Of a stretch of 64,000 nucleotides of DNA, positions 1 to 7,881 are shown in pieces (position 1 is the first letter of the stretch; the number at the start of each line of letters is the position of its first letter). Both the position numbers and the translations under genes were made by a program. Under the pieces are notes generated by a model. It saw only the letters and a program-made list of their open reading frames with translations. It was not told the DNA's origin and made no database searches. Origin of the DNA: Reyranella sp. CPCC 100927 (lineage in GTDB: Bacteria; Pseudomonadota; Alphaproteobacteria; Reyranellales; Reyranellaceae); contig NZ_VOHA01000001.1 in assembly GCF_007859315.1 (NCBI RefSeq), positions 992,001 through 1,056,000 of the forward strand. The letters are read 5' to 3'.

Positions 1-1
1 C

Positions 2-49
2 TGGATCGCCTCGGCAATCGAACTGTCCGTCGGCATCCCGATCGACTGA
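2..49 (+). CDS. possible 3' end of an upstream gene (partial)
   Basis: One frame stays open from the left edge for 15 codons and ends in TGA at 47-49. Its residues (ending VGIPID) look protein-like, but the piece is too short to assign a family. It lies 71 bases before the ABC binding-protein gene, on the same strand. It could equally be non-coding. Confidence 0.2.
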   Translation, partial: WIASAIELSVGIPID

Positions 50-68
50 AGGGCGGCGTCACGAGGCT

Positions 69-91
69 GTTATAAAGTTGGTCCATACCAA
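69..91 (+). promoter_or_regulatory. candidate promoter and operator of the ABC importer operon
   Basis: A TATAAA hexamer at 71-76 is followed by the short inverted repeat TTGGT-CCAT-ACCAA at 78-91. This lies just upstream of a good ribosome site (GGGAGG, about 111-116) for the gene at 121. The spacing suits repressor control, but no regulator gene is adjacent and no clear -35 was found. Confidence 0.35.
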
Positions 92-120
92 GTGGATATC
101 CATCCACGCGGGAGGGCCCG

Positions 121-1638
121 ATGAGCATCATCCGATTTGGCTGCGCGGCTCTGGCTCTGGCTCTGACGATTGGCGCCGCCCAGGCGCAGCAACGCGACCT
201 CGTCGTCGCCGTCACCAGCCTGCCGAAGCATCTCGACCCGATGGGCGCCAATTCCAACGACAACGAGCGTGTGTCGCAGAACGTCGTTGAAAACCTGATC
301 ATGTACGACTTCGCGACCGGCAAGCTCGAACCGGGACTCGCGACGGCGTGGCGCATGATCGACGCCACGACGATGGAACTCGACATTCGCCGCGATGTGA
401 AATGCCACAACGGCGAAGACTTCACGGCCGACGATGTCGCCGTGATGTTCGGGCCGGCCCGCTACAACGCCGAGGGCGCCCCCGGCCACGCCATCGCCCG
501 CTCGTTCCTGGGACTCATCACCGATGTCGAGGCCACGGGCGCGCACACCGTGCGCATCAGGACGCGACAGCCTGACCCGCTGCTGGAACTGCGGCTTGCC
601 AGCTGGATGGGCCAGGTGCCGTGCGCCGACGCCTACCGGGCAGCCGGGAGCTGGGATCGCTGGGGGCAGAGCGTGGTGGGCACGGGGCCGTTCAAGGTGG
701 ACACCGTGAAGCAAGGGCAGTTCGTTCGCTTCGCGGCCTTCGACGGTTACTGGGGTGAGAAACCGGCGGCGCGTTCCTTTACCTTGAAGCTGGTGCCGGA
801 AACGGCGGCGCGTGTCGCCGGCCTGCTCGCCGGCGAGTTCCACATTATCACCGAGATCGCCCCCGATCAGTTCAGGCCGATCGAGGCCAGTGCGGCCGCC
901 GAAGTGGTCGGCGGTCCGATCCGCAGCATCCGGGCGCTGGTCTACGACAGCCGGCATCCGATCCTGAAGGATGCGCGCGTGCGGCGCGCCCTGAACCTGG
1001 CGATCGATCGCAAGCTGATCGCCGATGCGATCTTCGCATCCCGCACGCCCGTGCCGCAGGGCCTGCAACAAGCCAGCTTCGGTGACATGTTCATCGCCGA
1101 TCACGTGGCGACCGGATACGACCCGGCCCGGGCGCGCACGCTCCTCGCCGAGGCCGGCTACAAGGGCGGTGAGATTCCCTATCGTTACCTGAAGGATTAC
1201 TACACGGGTGAAGTCGCCACGGCCCAGATCCTGCAGCAGATGTGGAAGGCCGTCGGCGTCAACGTGAAGCTCGAGCTGGTCGACAATTTCAACCAGGTCA
1301 TCGCCGACGGCGGCGGCATCTCCAACATTTCTAATGCGGCCTATTATCCCGATCCGCTGGGCCAATTGTTCCGCCTTTATGGTCGCGGTGGCCTGATTCC
1401 GACCCGCAAGCAGTGGAGCAGCGCCGACTTCGATGCCACCGAAGCCGGTCTGCTGAGCCTCGACAAGAGCGAACGCCAGGCAGCGGCGCGGCGGGCGCTC
1501 GTGATCTATGAAAACGATCCGCCCGGTACGTATCTGCACGAACTGCCGATGTTCTACGGCAAGCGCAAATCCGTGACGTGGATGGCCAACGATACGGCCT
1601 TCATGGATTTCCGCGCTGGCGGCCTGCGTTCGTTCTGA
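121..1638 (+). CDS. ABC transporter substrate-binding protein (peptide/nickel type)
   Basis: A 505-residue periplasmic binding protein of the SBP_bac_5 (DppA/OppA) family. The first 23 or so residues form a signal peptide with an AQA-type cleavage site. The mature part has the family layout, including an early region reading YDFATGKLEPGLATAW. The start is supported by GGGAGG a few bases upstream. It is the first gene of a tight operon with two permeases and a PLP enzyme that acts on small amino acids, so the ligand may be a peptide, amino acid derivative or similar compound; this is inference. No ATPase gene lies nearby within the window. Confidence 0.92.
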   Translation: MSIIRFGCAALALALTIGAAQAQQRDLVVAVTSLPKHLDPMGANSNDNERVSQNVVENLIMYDFATGKLEPGLATAWRMIDATTMELDIRRDVKCHNGEDFTADDVAVMFGPARYNAEGAPGHAIARSFLGLITDVEATGAHTVRIRTRQPDPLLELRLASWMGQVPCADAYRAAGSWDRWGQSVVGTGPFKVDTVKQGQFVRFAAFDGYWGEKPAARSFTLKLVPETAARVAGLLAGEFHIITEIAPDQFRPIEASAAAEVVGGPIRSIRALVYDSRHPILKDARVRRALNLAIDRKLIADAIFASRTPVPQGLQQASFGDMFIADHVATGYDPARARTLLAEAGYKGGEIPYRYLKDYYTGEVATAQILQQMWKAVGVNVKLELVDNFNQVIADGGGISNISNAAYYPDPLGQLFRLYGRGGLIPTRKQWSSADFDATEAGLLSLDKSERQAAARRALVIYENDPPGTYLHELPMFYGKRKSVTWMANDTAFMDFRAGGLRSF

Positions 1639-1664
1639 CCGCGTGCATCAGGGCCGCCCCTGTC

Positions 1665-2591
1665 ATGGCCGCCATCCTTGTTCGTAAGCTCGGGCGGGCC
1701 GCGCTGACGGTCTTCCTGCTGATCACCTTCACCTTCGTCGTCCTGCGCCTGTCGGGCGATCCGTCGTTCCACGTGCTCGGGGTCGATGTCGACCAGGCGG
1801 CGCGCGATCAGTTCCGCGCGCGCTGGGGACTCGATGCGTCGATCCTGACGCAGTATGGCGCGTATCTTGCCGGCATCACCGGCGGCGACTTCGGACGATC
1901 GTTCGTCGGCGCGCGGCCGGCGCTCGATGTGGTCCTGGAGCGCGTGCCGGCCACGCTGTCGCTCATGGGATTGGCGATCGGCTTGGCGATCGCCATCGGC
2001 ATCCCGGCCGGCGTCGTGGCCGCCGTCTACCGCAACCGCTCGATCGACCGCCTGTTGATCGCCGTGACGGCCGTCGGCTTCTGCATCCCCACGTTCGTGA
2101 CCGGCATCACGCTGATCCTGGTTTTTGGCGCATTCCTGCAGGTCCTGCCGACATCCGGCGGCGGCACGATCGCCCATTACGTCATGCCCGTCGCCACGAT
2201 CGCCTTGGCCGACGCGGCGATCTTTGCCCGCTTCACCCGCTCGGCGATGCTCGATGTTCTGCGGCAACCCTATATCCGCGCCGCGATGGCGCGCGGCGGT
2301 TCGTACGCCTATGTCGTTCGCCACCATGCGCTTCCCAACGCGGCGCTGCCGCTGGTGACGATCGCGGGCCTGATCCTCGGTTCCGTCATCGTGGGCGCAA
2401 CCATCACGGAAAACGTGTTTGCCTGGCCGGGGATCGGCCGCTTGCTGGTGGCGTCCGTTGTCAGTCGCGATGTTGCGGTGGTGCAGACCATCGTGATCCT
2501 GGCCGGCCTTTCGATGGTCGTCACCAATCTTGCGGTCGATCTGCTCTACATCTGGCTCGACCCGCGCATTCGCACACGGGCCGATCGATGA
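1665..2591 (+). CDS. ABC transporter permease, DppB-like
   Basis: An inner-membrane permease of 308 residues from the chosen ATG. The N-terminal helix is followed by a periplasmic stretch and then the BPD_transp_1 core with about five more helices. The EAA-type loop reads RAAMARGGSYAYVVRHHALPN, which is where the ATPase docks. An upstream in-frame ATG at 1578 would overlap the binding-protein gene and add a non-membrane tail, so 1665 is preferred. Its TGA overlaps the next ATG (ATGA at 2588-2591), which implies translational coupling. Confidence 0.92.
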   Translation: MAAILVRKLGRAALTVFLLITFTFVVLRLSGDPSFHVLGVDVDQAARDQFRARWGLDASILTQYGAYLAGITGGDFGRSFVGARPALDVVLERVPATLSLMGLAIGLAIAIGIPAGVVAAVYRNRSIDRLLIAVTAVGFCIPTFVTGITLILVFGAFLQVLPTSGGGTIAHYVMPVATIALADAAIFARFTRSAMLDVLRQPYIRAAMARGGSYAYVVRHHALPNAALPLVTIAGLILGSVIVGATITENVFAWPGIGRLLVASVVSRDVAVVQTIVILAGLSMVVTNLAVDLLYIWLDPRIRTRADR

Positions 2592-3433
2592 ATCGCCAGT
2601 CGATGTCATGGCTGGTGGGTGCGTGCGCGCTGTGGGTTGTCGCCATGGTGCTGGTGGCCGGCCTGGCGGCGGTGCTCTATCCCGACGGCCACGAGGCGAT
2701 GGACCTGCAGGCGCGCCTGGCGCCGCCCCTCTTCATGGGCGGCAGCGCGGCGCATCCGCTGGGTACGGACGATCTCGGGCGCGACCTGTTGGCGCGGCTG
2801 ATCTATTCGATCCGCCTGACGATCGTCGTCGCCATCGCGGCCACGGTCATCGGCGCTGCCATCGGCACGATCATCGGGCTGACGGCTGCTGTGGCCGGCG
2901 GCGCCGTCGATGACGGGTTGATGGTGATCGTCGATTTCCAGGCCTCGCTGCCCTACCTGCTGATGGTGATCGCGATCCTGGCCGCGGCCGGCAACAGCTT
3001 TCCGCTGTTCATCGTCATGCTCGGCCTGCACGGCTGGGAGCGCTATGGTCGGTTGGCGCGCGGCCTGGCGCTGTCGACCCAGGAACTGGACTATGTCCGC
3101 GCCGCGCGCGCGTTGGGTCTGGCGCCGATCCGCATCGCCACGCACCACGTCTTGCCCAACATCGCCAGCGCCCTGATCGTGAACGCCACGCTGGCCTTCC
3201 CGCAGACCGTCCTGTTCGAAAGCTCGCTCTCGTTCCTGGGACTGGGCGTGCAGCCGCCGGCAACGAGCCTGGGCAGCATGGTCGGCTTCGGTCGCGACTA
3301 CCTGATCACGGCCTGGTGGATCGCAGCCGTGCCGGCGGCCATCATCTTCTGCACGTCGCTGGCATTCAGCATCTTGGGCGACTGGTTGCGCGACCGACTT
3401 GACCCAACACTCGCCCGCAAGCACCGCTCATGA
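2588..3433 (+). CDS. ABC transporter permease, DppC-like
   Basis: A second permease subunit of 281 residues with an N-terminal helix, a periplasmic segment containing HPLGTDDLGRD (typical of DppC/OppC), and the BPD_transp_1 domain. The ATPase-docking loop reads RAARALGLAPIRIATHHVLPN. It overlaps its neighbours by 4 bases on both sides (ATGA at 2588 and at 3430), so it belongs to one translationally coupled unit with the binding protein and the PLP enzyme. Confidence 0.93.
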   Translation: MNRQSMSWLVGACALWVVAMVLVAGLAAVLYPDGHEAMDLQARLAPPLFMGGSAAHPLGTDDLGRDLLARLIYSIRLTIVVAIAATVIGAAIGTIIGLTAAVAGGAVDDGLMVIVDFQASLPYLLMVIAILAAAGNSFPLFIVMLGLHGWERYGRLARGLALSTQELDYVRAARALGLAPIRIATHHVLPNIASALIVNATLAFPQTVLFESSLSFLGLGVQPPATSLGSMVGFGRDYLITAWWIAAVPAAIIFCTSLAFSILGDWLRDRLDPTLARKHRS

Positions 3434-4449
3434 CCGACATCAACCTCGTCGACCGTCTGTCGCGTTTTGCCCGCGTGGACCTGTGCCATCTGCCCACGCC
3501 GCTGGAGCCGATGGCGGGCCTCGGCCGGCATCTGGGCGCCCGGCTGTTCATCAAGCGCGACGATGCGACGGGCCTGGCGATGGGCGGCAACAAGGCGCGC
3601 AAGCTCGAGTTCGAACTGGGCCGCTGGATTGCCGATGACGCCATCGACACCATCGTGACCGTTGGCGCCGTGCAGTCGAACCACGCCCGGCAGACCGCGG
3701 CGGCCGCGGCGCGGCTAGGTCTTCGATGCGAACTGCTGCTGGAGGACCGCCAGCCGGCGTCGGCGGACAGCGCCTACCGCCGGTCCGGCAACGTCCTGCT
3801 CGATCACCTGCTCGGCGCCGCCATGACCGTGGTGCCAGCCGATGGTTCGCTCGAAACCAGGGCGCGCGATCGCGTGGCGGCACTGCGCACCGAAGGACGC
3901 CGCGCCGTCTACATTCCCGGCGGTGCGTCGACCGCCTTCGGTGCGATCGGTTACGTCCTCTGTGCCGCCGAACTCGCGGCACAATGCCGGACGATGGGCG
4001 TCCGGCCGCGCCATGTCGTCCACGCCACGGGCAGCGGCGCGACCCAGGCTGGTCTGGTGACGGGATTGAAGCTGCTGGGGATGGACGTGCGCGTGTGGGG
4101 CATTTGCCACGGACCGCCGCCATCGAAGGTCGATCGCATCCGGGCGCGTGTCGAAGACCTGGAGCGGGCCCTGCACATCGCTCAGGTCGTGGATCCGGCG
4201 GTCGATCTGGTGACCGTCGGCGACTACATCGGGGATGGCTACGGTGTGCCGACCGACGCCATGCGCGAGGCGTTGGCGCTGGTGGCGCGCCTGGACGGAA
4301 TCCTGCTCGACCCCGTGTACACGGGCAAGGCGATGGCCGGGCTGATCGATCTGATCAGAACGGGCCGGATCCCGGCGGACGAGGATGTGATCTTCATACA
4401 CACCGGCGGTGCGCCTGGCCTGTTTGCCTATCCGGACAGCCTGGGCTGA
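3430..4449 (+). CDS. D-cysteine desulfhydrase / ACC deaminase family PLP enzyme
   Basis: A 339-residue fold-type II PLP enzyme. The probable Schiff-base lysine is K55 in GGNKARKLEF, and QSNHARQT (residues 82-89) is the phosphate/substrate loop of the D-cysteine desulfhydrase and 1-aminocyclopropane-1-carboxylate deaminase family. The family turns D-cysteine (or ACC) into pyruvate or an oxoacid plus ammonia. The gene starts inside the stop of the permease gene, so uptake and deamination are probably linked. Which amino acid is used cannot be read from the sequence. It ends one base before the convergent SDR gene. Confidence 0.88.
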   Translation: MTDINLVDRLSRFARVDLCHLPTPLEPMAGLGRHLGARLFIKRDDATGLAMGGNKARKLEFELGRWIADDAIDTIVTVGAVQSNHARQTAAAAARLGLRCELLLEDRQPASADSAYRRSGNVLLDHLLGAAMTVVPADGSLETRARDRVAALRTEGRRAVYIPGGASTAFGAIGYVLCAAELAAQCRTMGVRPRHVVHATGSGATQAGLVTGLKLLGMDVRVWGICHGPPPSKVDRIRARVEDLERALHIAQVVDPAVDLVTVGDYIGDGYGVPTDAMREALALVARLDGILLDPVYTGKAMAGLIDLIRTGRIPADEDVIFIHTGGAPGLFAYPDSLG

Positions 4450-5187
4450 TTAACTGCCGCCCAGGCCCATGCCGCCGGAGACGCCCAGCGTCTCGCCGGT
4501 GATGAAACCCGCGTCGTCGGACGCCAGGAACGCCACCGCCGCCGCCACCTCGTCGGGCGTGCCCAGGCGCTTCACCAGGGTGGCCTCGACCATCGCCGCC
4601 AGCAGCTTGTCGCCGCCGCGCGCCACGCCGGCGCGCAGCAGCGGCGTGTCGATCGGTCCGGGGGCGATGCAGTTCACCGTGATGCCGAAGCGCGCATTCT
4701 CGCGCGCGATCGACTTGCTGAAGGCGATGACGCCACCCTTGGCCGCGGCGTAAACGGCGCCGCCCTTGGATCCGACCCGGGCCGCTTCCGAGACGATGTT
4801 GACGATGCGGCCGTGACGCGCTGCCTGCATGCCCGGCAGGGCGCCGTGCACGGTGGCCAGCACCGACAGGAGATTGACGCCCATCAGCCGCTGCCAGTCA
4901 TCCGCCGTCGTGCTGGTGAAGAAGGCGTGCTGGTCGACGCCGGCATTGTTGACCAGAATGGCGAACGGTCCGGTATCGGCGATCGCCTGTTCGACCCGCG
5001 CGCTATCGCTCACGTCAAGCGCGACGGCGCGGCCGCCGATCTCCGTGGCCAGCGCGTCGGCGCCGCTGGCGTCGATATCCGCCACGATCACCTCGGCGCC
5101 CAGCGTGGCAAGCCGGCGCGCGATGGCGGCGCCGATTCCCTTCGCGGCACCGGTCACGAATGCGCGGCGGCCTGTGAGGTCGCTCAT
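4450..5187 (-). CDS. short-chain dehydrogenase/reductase (SDR)
   Basis: A 245-residue classical SDR. The cofactor motif TGAAKGIG is at residues 12-19, NNAG at 80-83, the catalytic serine near 133, and Y146/K150 in YAAAK. It is the last gene of a minus-strand run with an enoyl-CoA hydratase and a Rieske dioxygenase. That suggests either a cis-dihydrodiol dehydrogenase or a 3-hydroxyacyl-CoA dehydrogenase; the family alone does not decide. There are only 2 bases between it and the hydratase gene, so co-translation is likely. Confidence 0.9.
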   Translation of the reverse strand: MSDLTGRRAFVTGAAKGIGAAIARRLATLGAEVIVADIDASGADALATEIGGRAVALDVSDSARVEQAIADTGPFAILVNNAGVDQHAFFTSTTADDWQRLMGVNLLSVLATVHGALPGMQAARHGRIVNIVSEAARVGSKGGAVYAAAKGGVIAFSKSIARENARFGITVNCIAPGPIDTPLLRAGVARGGDKLLAAMVEATLVKRLGTPDEVAAAVAFLASDDAGFITGETLGVSGGMGLGGS

Positions 5188-5189
5188 TG

Positions 5190-6005
5190 TCAGGCGCCGG
5201 TGAACATTGGCTTGCGGCGCTCGATCACGGCCGCCAGGCCTTCACGCGCATCGGCGGTACCGGCGAGTTCCGAGACCGTGCGCGCTTCCTCCGACAGGCA
5301 CGATTCCATGCCCATCGCCATGCCGCTGCGCAGCAGCCGCTTGGTCGCCGCCAGGGCCCGGGGTGCGCCCTGGGCCAGCTCCAGGGCCAGGGTCCGTGCC
5401 GCCTCGGCCAGCGCGGCGTCGGGCACGACCTGGTTGACCAGCCCGAGGTCCAGCGCGTCGCGCGCATTGATGATCGGGTTTCTCAGCAGGATCTCGGTGG
5501 CCTTGCGCAAGCCGACCAGCCGCGCCAGCGTGACGGAGACGCCGGCATCGGGTGCCATCGCCACGCGCGTGGCGCCGGCCAGGAACTTCGCGCTCTCGGC
5601 GGCGATCACCAGGTCGGCGGCGCACACCAGGCCGAAGCCGCCGCCACCCGCCGCGAAGCCCTGCACGGCCACCACGACGGGCGCCTGCAGCCGCGACAGG
5701 GAAAGCACGGCATCCTGCAGATAGGCGGTGGCGCGGCGGACGTAGTGCGGCAGCGCTGTACCCTCCGCGGCAAACGCCCGCACGTCGCCGCCGGCACAGA
5801 AATTGGCGCCTTCGCCGGTCAGCAGCAGGACGCGCACGTCAGGTTCGCCGTGGCATATCATGATGGCGTCGTAGAGCGCCTTGAGCAGCTCCACGCTCAT
5901 GCCGTTGGCGGCGTCCGGCCGGTTCAGCCGCAGGTGGGCGACGCCGCCCTCGAGGCTCAACAGGACGAGTCCGTCGGCGATCAACGTCTTGGCAGTCTGG
6001 CTCAC
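5190..6005 (-). CDS. enoyl-CoA hydratase/isomerase family protein
   Basis: A 271-residue crotonase-fold protein. The oxyanion-hole region GEGANFCAGGDVRAF and the second glycine-rich region GFAAGGGFGLVCAADLV (with one extra G) are visible. Members hydrate or isomerise enoyl-CoA thioesters, or open rings on CoA thioesters. It sits between the SDR and the Rieske beta-subunit genes, 29 bases after the latter. With the CoA ligase encoded divergently, it points to an acid degraded as its CoA thioester. The substrate is unknown. Confidence 0.9.
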   Translation of the reverse strand: MSQTAKTLIADGLVLLSLEGGVAHLRLNRPDAANGMSVELLKALYDAIMICHGEPDVRVLLLTGEGANFCAGGDVRAFAAEGTALPHYVRRATAYLQDAVLSLSRLQAPVVVAVQGFAAGGGGFGLVCAADLVIAAESAKFLAGATRVAMAPDAGVSVTLARLVGLRKATEILLRNPIINARDALDLGLVNQVVPDAALAEAARTLALELAQGAPRALAATKRLLRSGMAMGMESCLSEEARTVSELAGTADAREGLAAVIERRKPMFTGA

Positions 6006-6034
6006 GTTTCTCTCCTCTGGCTGGGAAGCAGCCG

Positions 6035-6529
6035 CTAGATCAGGAACGACAGCGTGTGCAGCGGCTTGTCGTTGTTCACCAGCGCGACTTTCTTGCTTGC
6101 CATCTTCAGGTCGCCGTCCGCCTCGCGTAGCGCGTAGTCGGTGCGGGCCGCCCAGATCGTCTCGCCGCGCAGGTTGGACTCGAACACCATGACGTTGCAG
6201 GCGGCATGGATCGTGCCGGCCTGATGGTCCGTGACCTCGACATTGGTGATCAGGTGGCGCAGGCGCGAGCGCGGCTCCTGCGTATAGCGCCGGCCGGTCA
6301 GCAGCTGGCGGATGCGCACGCCGATGCGCGAGCGGTTGTCGTAGATGATCGACATCTGCTGCTCGGGGTCGATGTCATCGCCGTTGGCCGGCACCCAGTA
6401 GATCCCATCGTCGGTCCACAGCGCCTCCCACTCGGCATAGCGGTGTTCGTCCTGCAGGCGCGCCTCGTGGTAGATGAAGCGCTCGACCCGCCGCAGCAGC
6501 GCATCGTCGTCGGCTGTGGGCACGGGCAT
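6035..6529 (-). CDS. aromatic-ring-hydroxylating dioxygenase, beta subunit
   Basis: A 164-residue small subunit of the SnoaL/NTF2-like fold found in Rieske dioxygenases. Features include FIYHEARLQDEHRYAEWEAL near the N-terminus and RSRLRHLITNVEV in the middle, both typical of BenB/XylY/HcaF-like subunits. Its ATG overlaps the TGA of the alpha subunit (TGATG at 6527-6531), so the two are coupled. The beta subunit is structural. No ferredoxin or reductase component is found in the window. Confidence 0.9.
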   Translation of the reverse strand: MPVPTADDDALLRRVERFIYHEARLQDEHRYAEWEALWTDDGIYWVPANGDDIDPEQQMSIIYDNRSRIGVRIRQLLTGRRYTQEPRSRLRHLITNVEVTDHQAGTIHAACNVMVFESNLRGETIWAARTDYALREADGDLKMASKKVALVNNDKPLHTLSFLI

Positions 6530-7782
6530 CAGGCGGCCTCCATCAAGGCGCGATAGTGGCGCCAGATGCCGCGCTGCGGCAGTTCGTCGGTGGCGTGCGC
6601 CACCTGGTAGCCGTGCTCGTCGAGGCGCTCGCGGTGGCGTCCGCGGCCGATGAACAGCCATTCCGGATCGCGCATCTGCACGCCGCGCTGGGTGCGCTCG
6701 TACATCTCCGAATCGTCGGCCAGCAGCAGGCCGGCGGGTCCCACCGAGCCCATGGTCTGCTGGCGCAGCCGCCGGTTGATGTCGGCGGCGCCCTTGAGCT
6801 GCAGAGCGGTCACATGCTGGACCGTGTCGTCGACGGCACGTGCCTGGATGACGAAGATCTGGATCTCGGCGATGAAGAGGTTGGGGAAGATCATGACGTG
6901 CGGCGCGCCGTCGATCATGATCTCGGTCGCCTTCTTCTCGCCGCGCGCCGCGTTCATGCGCGCGACGTAGCCGGCCATGCGCTCGGGCGTGGTGCCGAAC
7001 CAGGCCAGCGGACGGCCCAGACGACGGAACTCGGGCCGCAGATCCACTTCGGTGTGGCCGTTGCCGTAGTCGCGGGTGAGCGCCGTCGACTTCTGGCCGT
7101 ACAGCGATCCGATGCCGCTGTCGGCGACGCTGAAGATGGAGGAGTGCACGAAGGCTGGGTGATAGCCGTCGGTCTCGTTCTCGATGACGAACTTCCAGTT
7201 GGCGCGCACGCGGTGCTGCAAAAAGCCCGCCGTGATCTCGATCTCGCCTTCCGGCGAGGCATCGCACAGGCGGTCGATGGTCTCGGCGGCGCCGCCCAGG
7301 TGCTCGGCCAGCGACGGACCGTCCGCCGCGAACGAGCCGAAGACGAAGCCGCGATGGCTGGCCACCCGCGGCACCCGGCCGAGGCCGAGCTTGGACATGT
7401 CCTGGCCGCTGTAGCCGGCCGGAAAGGCGAAAGCCGTCAGGTGCCCGTCGTTGGCGAATGTCCAGTTGTGATAGGGGCAGCTGAAGGTCCGCGCATTGCC
7501 CTTCGGCACCGTGCAGACCTGGTTGCCGCGGTGCGGGCAGCGGTTGAGCAGCAGCGTCACGGCGCCGGCCGAACTGCGGGTCATGATGATCGGCTGCGGA
7601 CCGATCGACTTCATGACGAAGTCGCCGGTGTTCGGTATTTCGCTCTCGTGGCCGACATAGACCCAGGTGCGGTACCAGATCTTCCGCAGCTCCTGCTCGA
7701 AGATCGCGGTATCGCTGTACAGCGAACCATGGACACGATCCGCTTCGATCAGATGACCCAGATCGCGCGCGCTTGGCGTCAT
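6529..7782 (-). CDS. Rieske aromatic-ring-hydroxylating dioxygenase, alpha subunit
   Basis: The catalytic subunit, 417 residues from the chosen ATG. The Rieske [2Fe-2S] ligands are C82, H84, C102 and H105 (CPHRGNQ and CPYHNW). The non-heme iron site shows D205, H208 and H213 in ENETDGYHPAFVH. The ATG at 7782 follows GGGAGAAG at good spacing; a second in-frame ATG at 7797 is possible. With its beta subunit it would add O2 to an aromatic or similar ring. It resembles the benzoate/toluate/salicylate class in layout, but the substrate is unknown. Confidence 0.92.
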   Translation of the reverse strand: MTPSARDLGHLIEADRVHGSLYSDTAIFEQELRKIWYRTWVYVGHESEIPNTGDFVMKSIGPQPIIMTRSSAGAVTLLLNRCPHRGNQVCTVPKGNARTFSCPYHNWTFANDGHLTAFAFPAGYSGQDMSKLGLGRVPRVASHRGFVFGSFAADGPSLAEHLGGAAETIDRLCDASPEGEIEITAGFLQHRVRANWKFVIENETDGYHPAFVHSSIFSVADSGIGSLYGQKSTALTRDYGNGHTEVDLRPEFRRLGRPLAWFGTTPERMAGYVARMNAARGEKKATEIMIDGAPHVMIFPNLFIAEIQIFVIQARAVDDTVQHVTALQLKGAADINRRLRQQTMGSVGPAGLLLADDSEMYERTQRGVQMRDPEWLFIGRGRHRERLDEHGYQVAHATDELPQRGIWRHYRALMEAA

Positions 7783-7881
7783 GGCGTCTTCTCCCATCGC
7801 GTCCACAATAAATTGACCGGCCGTCCGGTTTATAATAAACATCGACCTTGGAAACAAGAAACATTTCGGGAGAAGACGACC
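7783..7881. promoter_or_regulatory. divergent promoter region with palindromic operator
   Basis: This 99-base gap separates the Rieske operon (minus) from the CoA ligase gene (plus). It is AT-rich compared with its surroundings. It holds the inverted repeat ACCGG-CCGT-CCGGT at 7816-7829, next to a perfect TATAAT at 7831-7836 on the plus strand. A TTGACC at 7813-7818 is only 12 bases from it, so the -35 is uncertain. Placement fits a binding site for the TetR regulator encoded at 9223, but binding is inferred. Confidence 0.55.

Noticed and set aside
6035-7864. An apparent 609-residue fusion ending in the Rieske beta subunit
   Set aside because: The first part is an off-frame reading of the alpha-subunit gene, while beta has its own start at 6529 overlapping the alpha stop.
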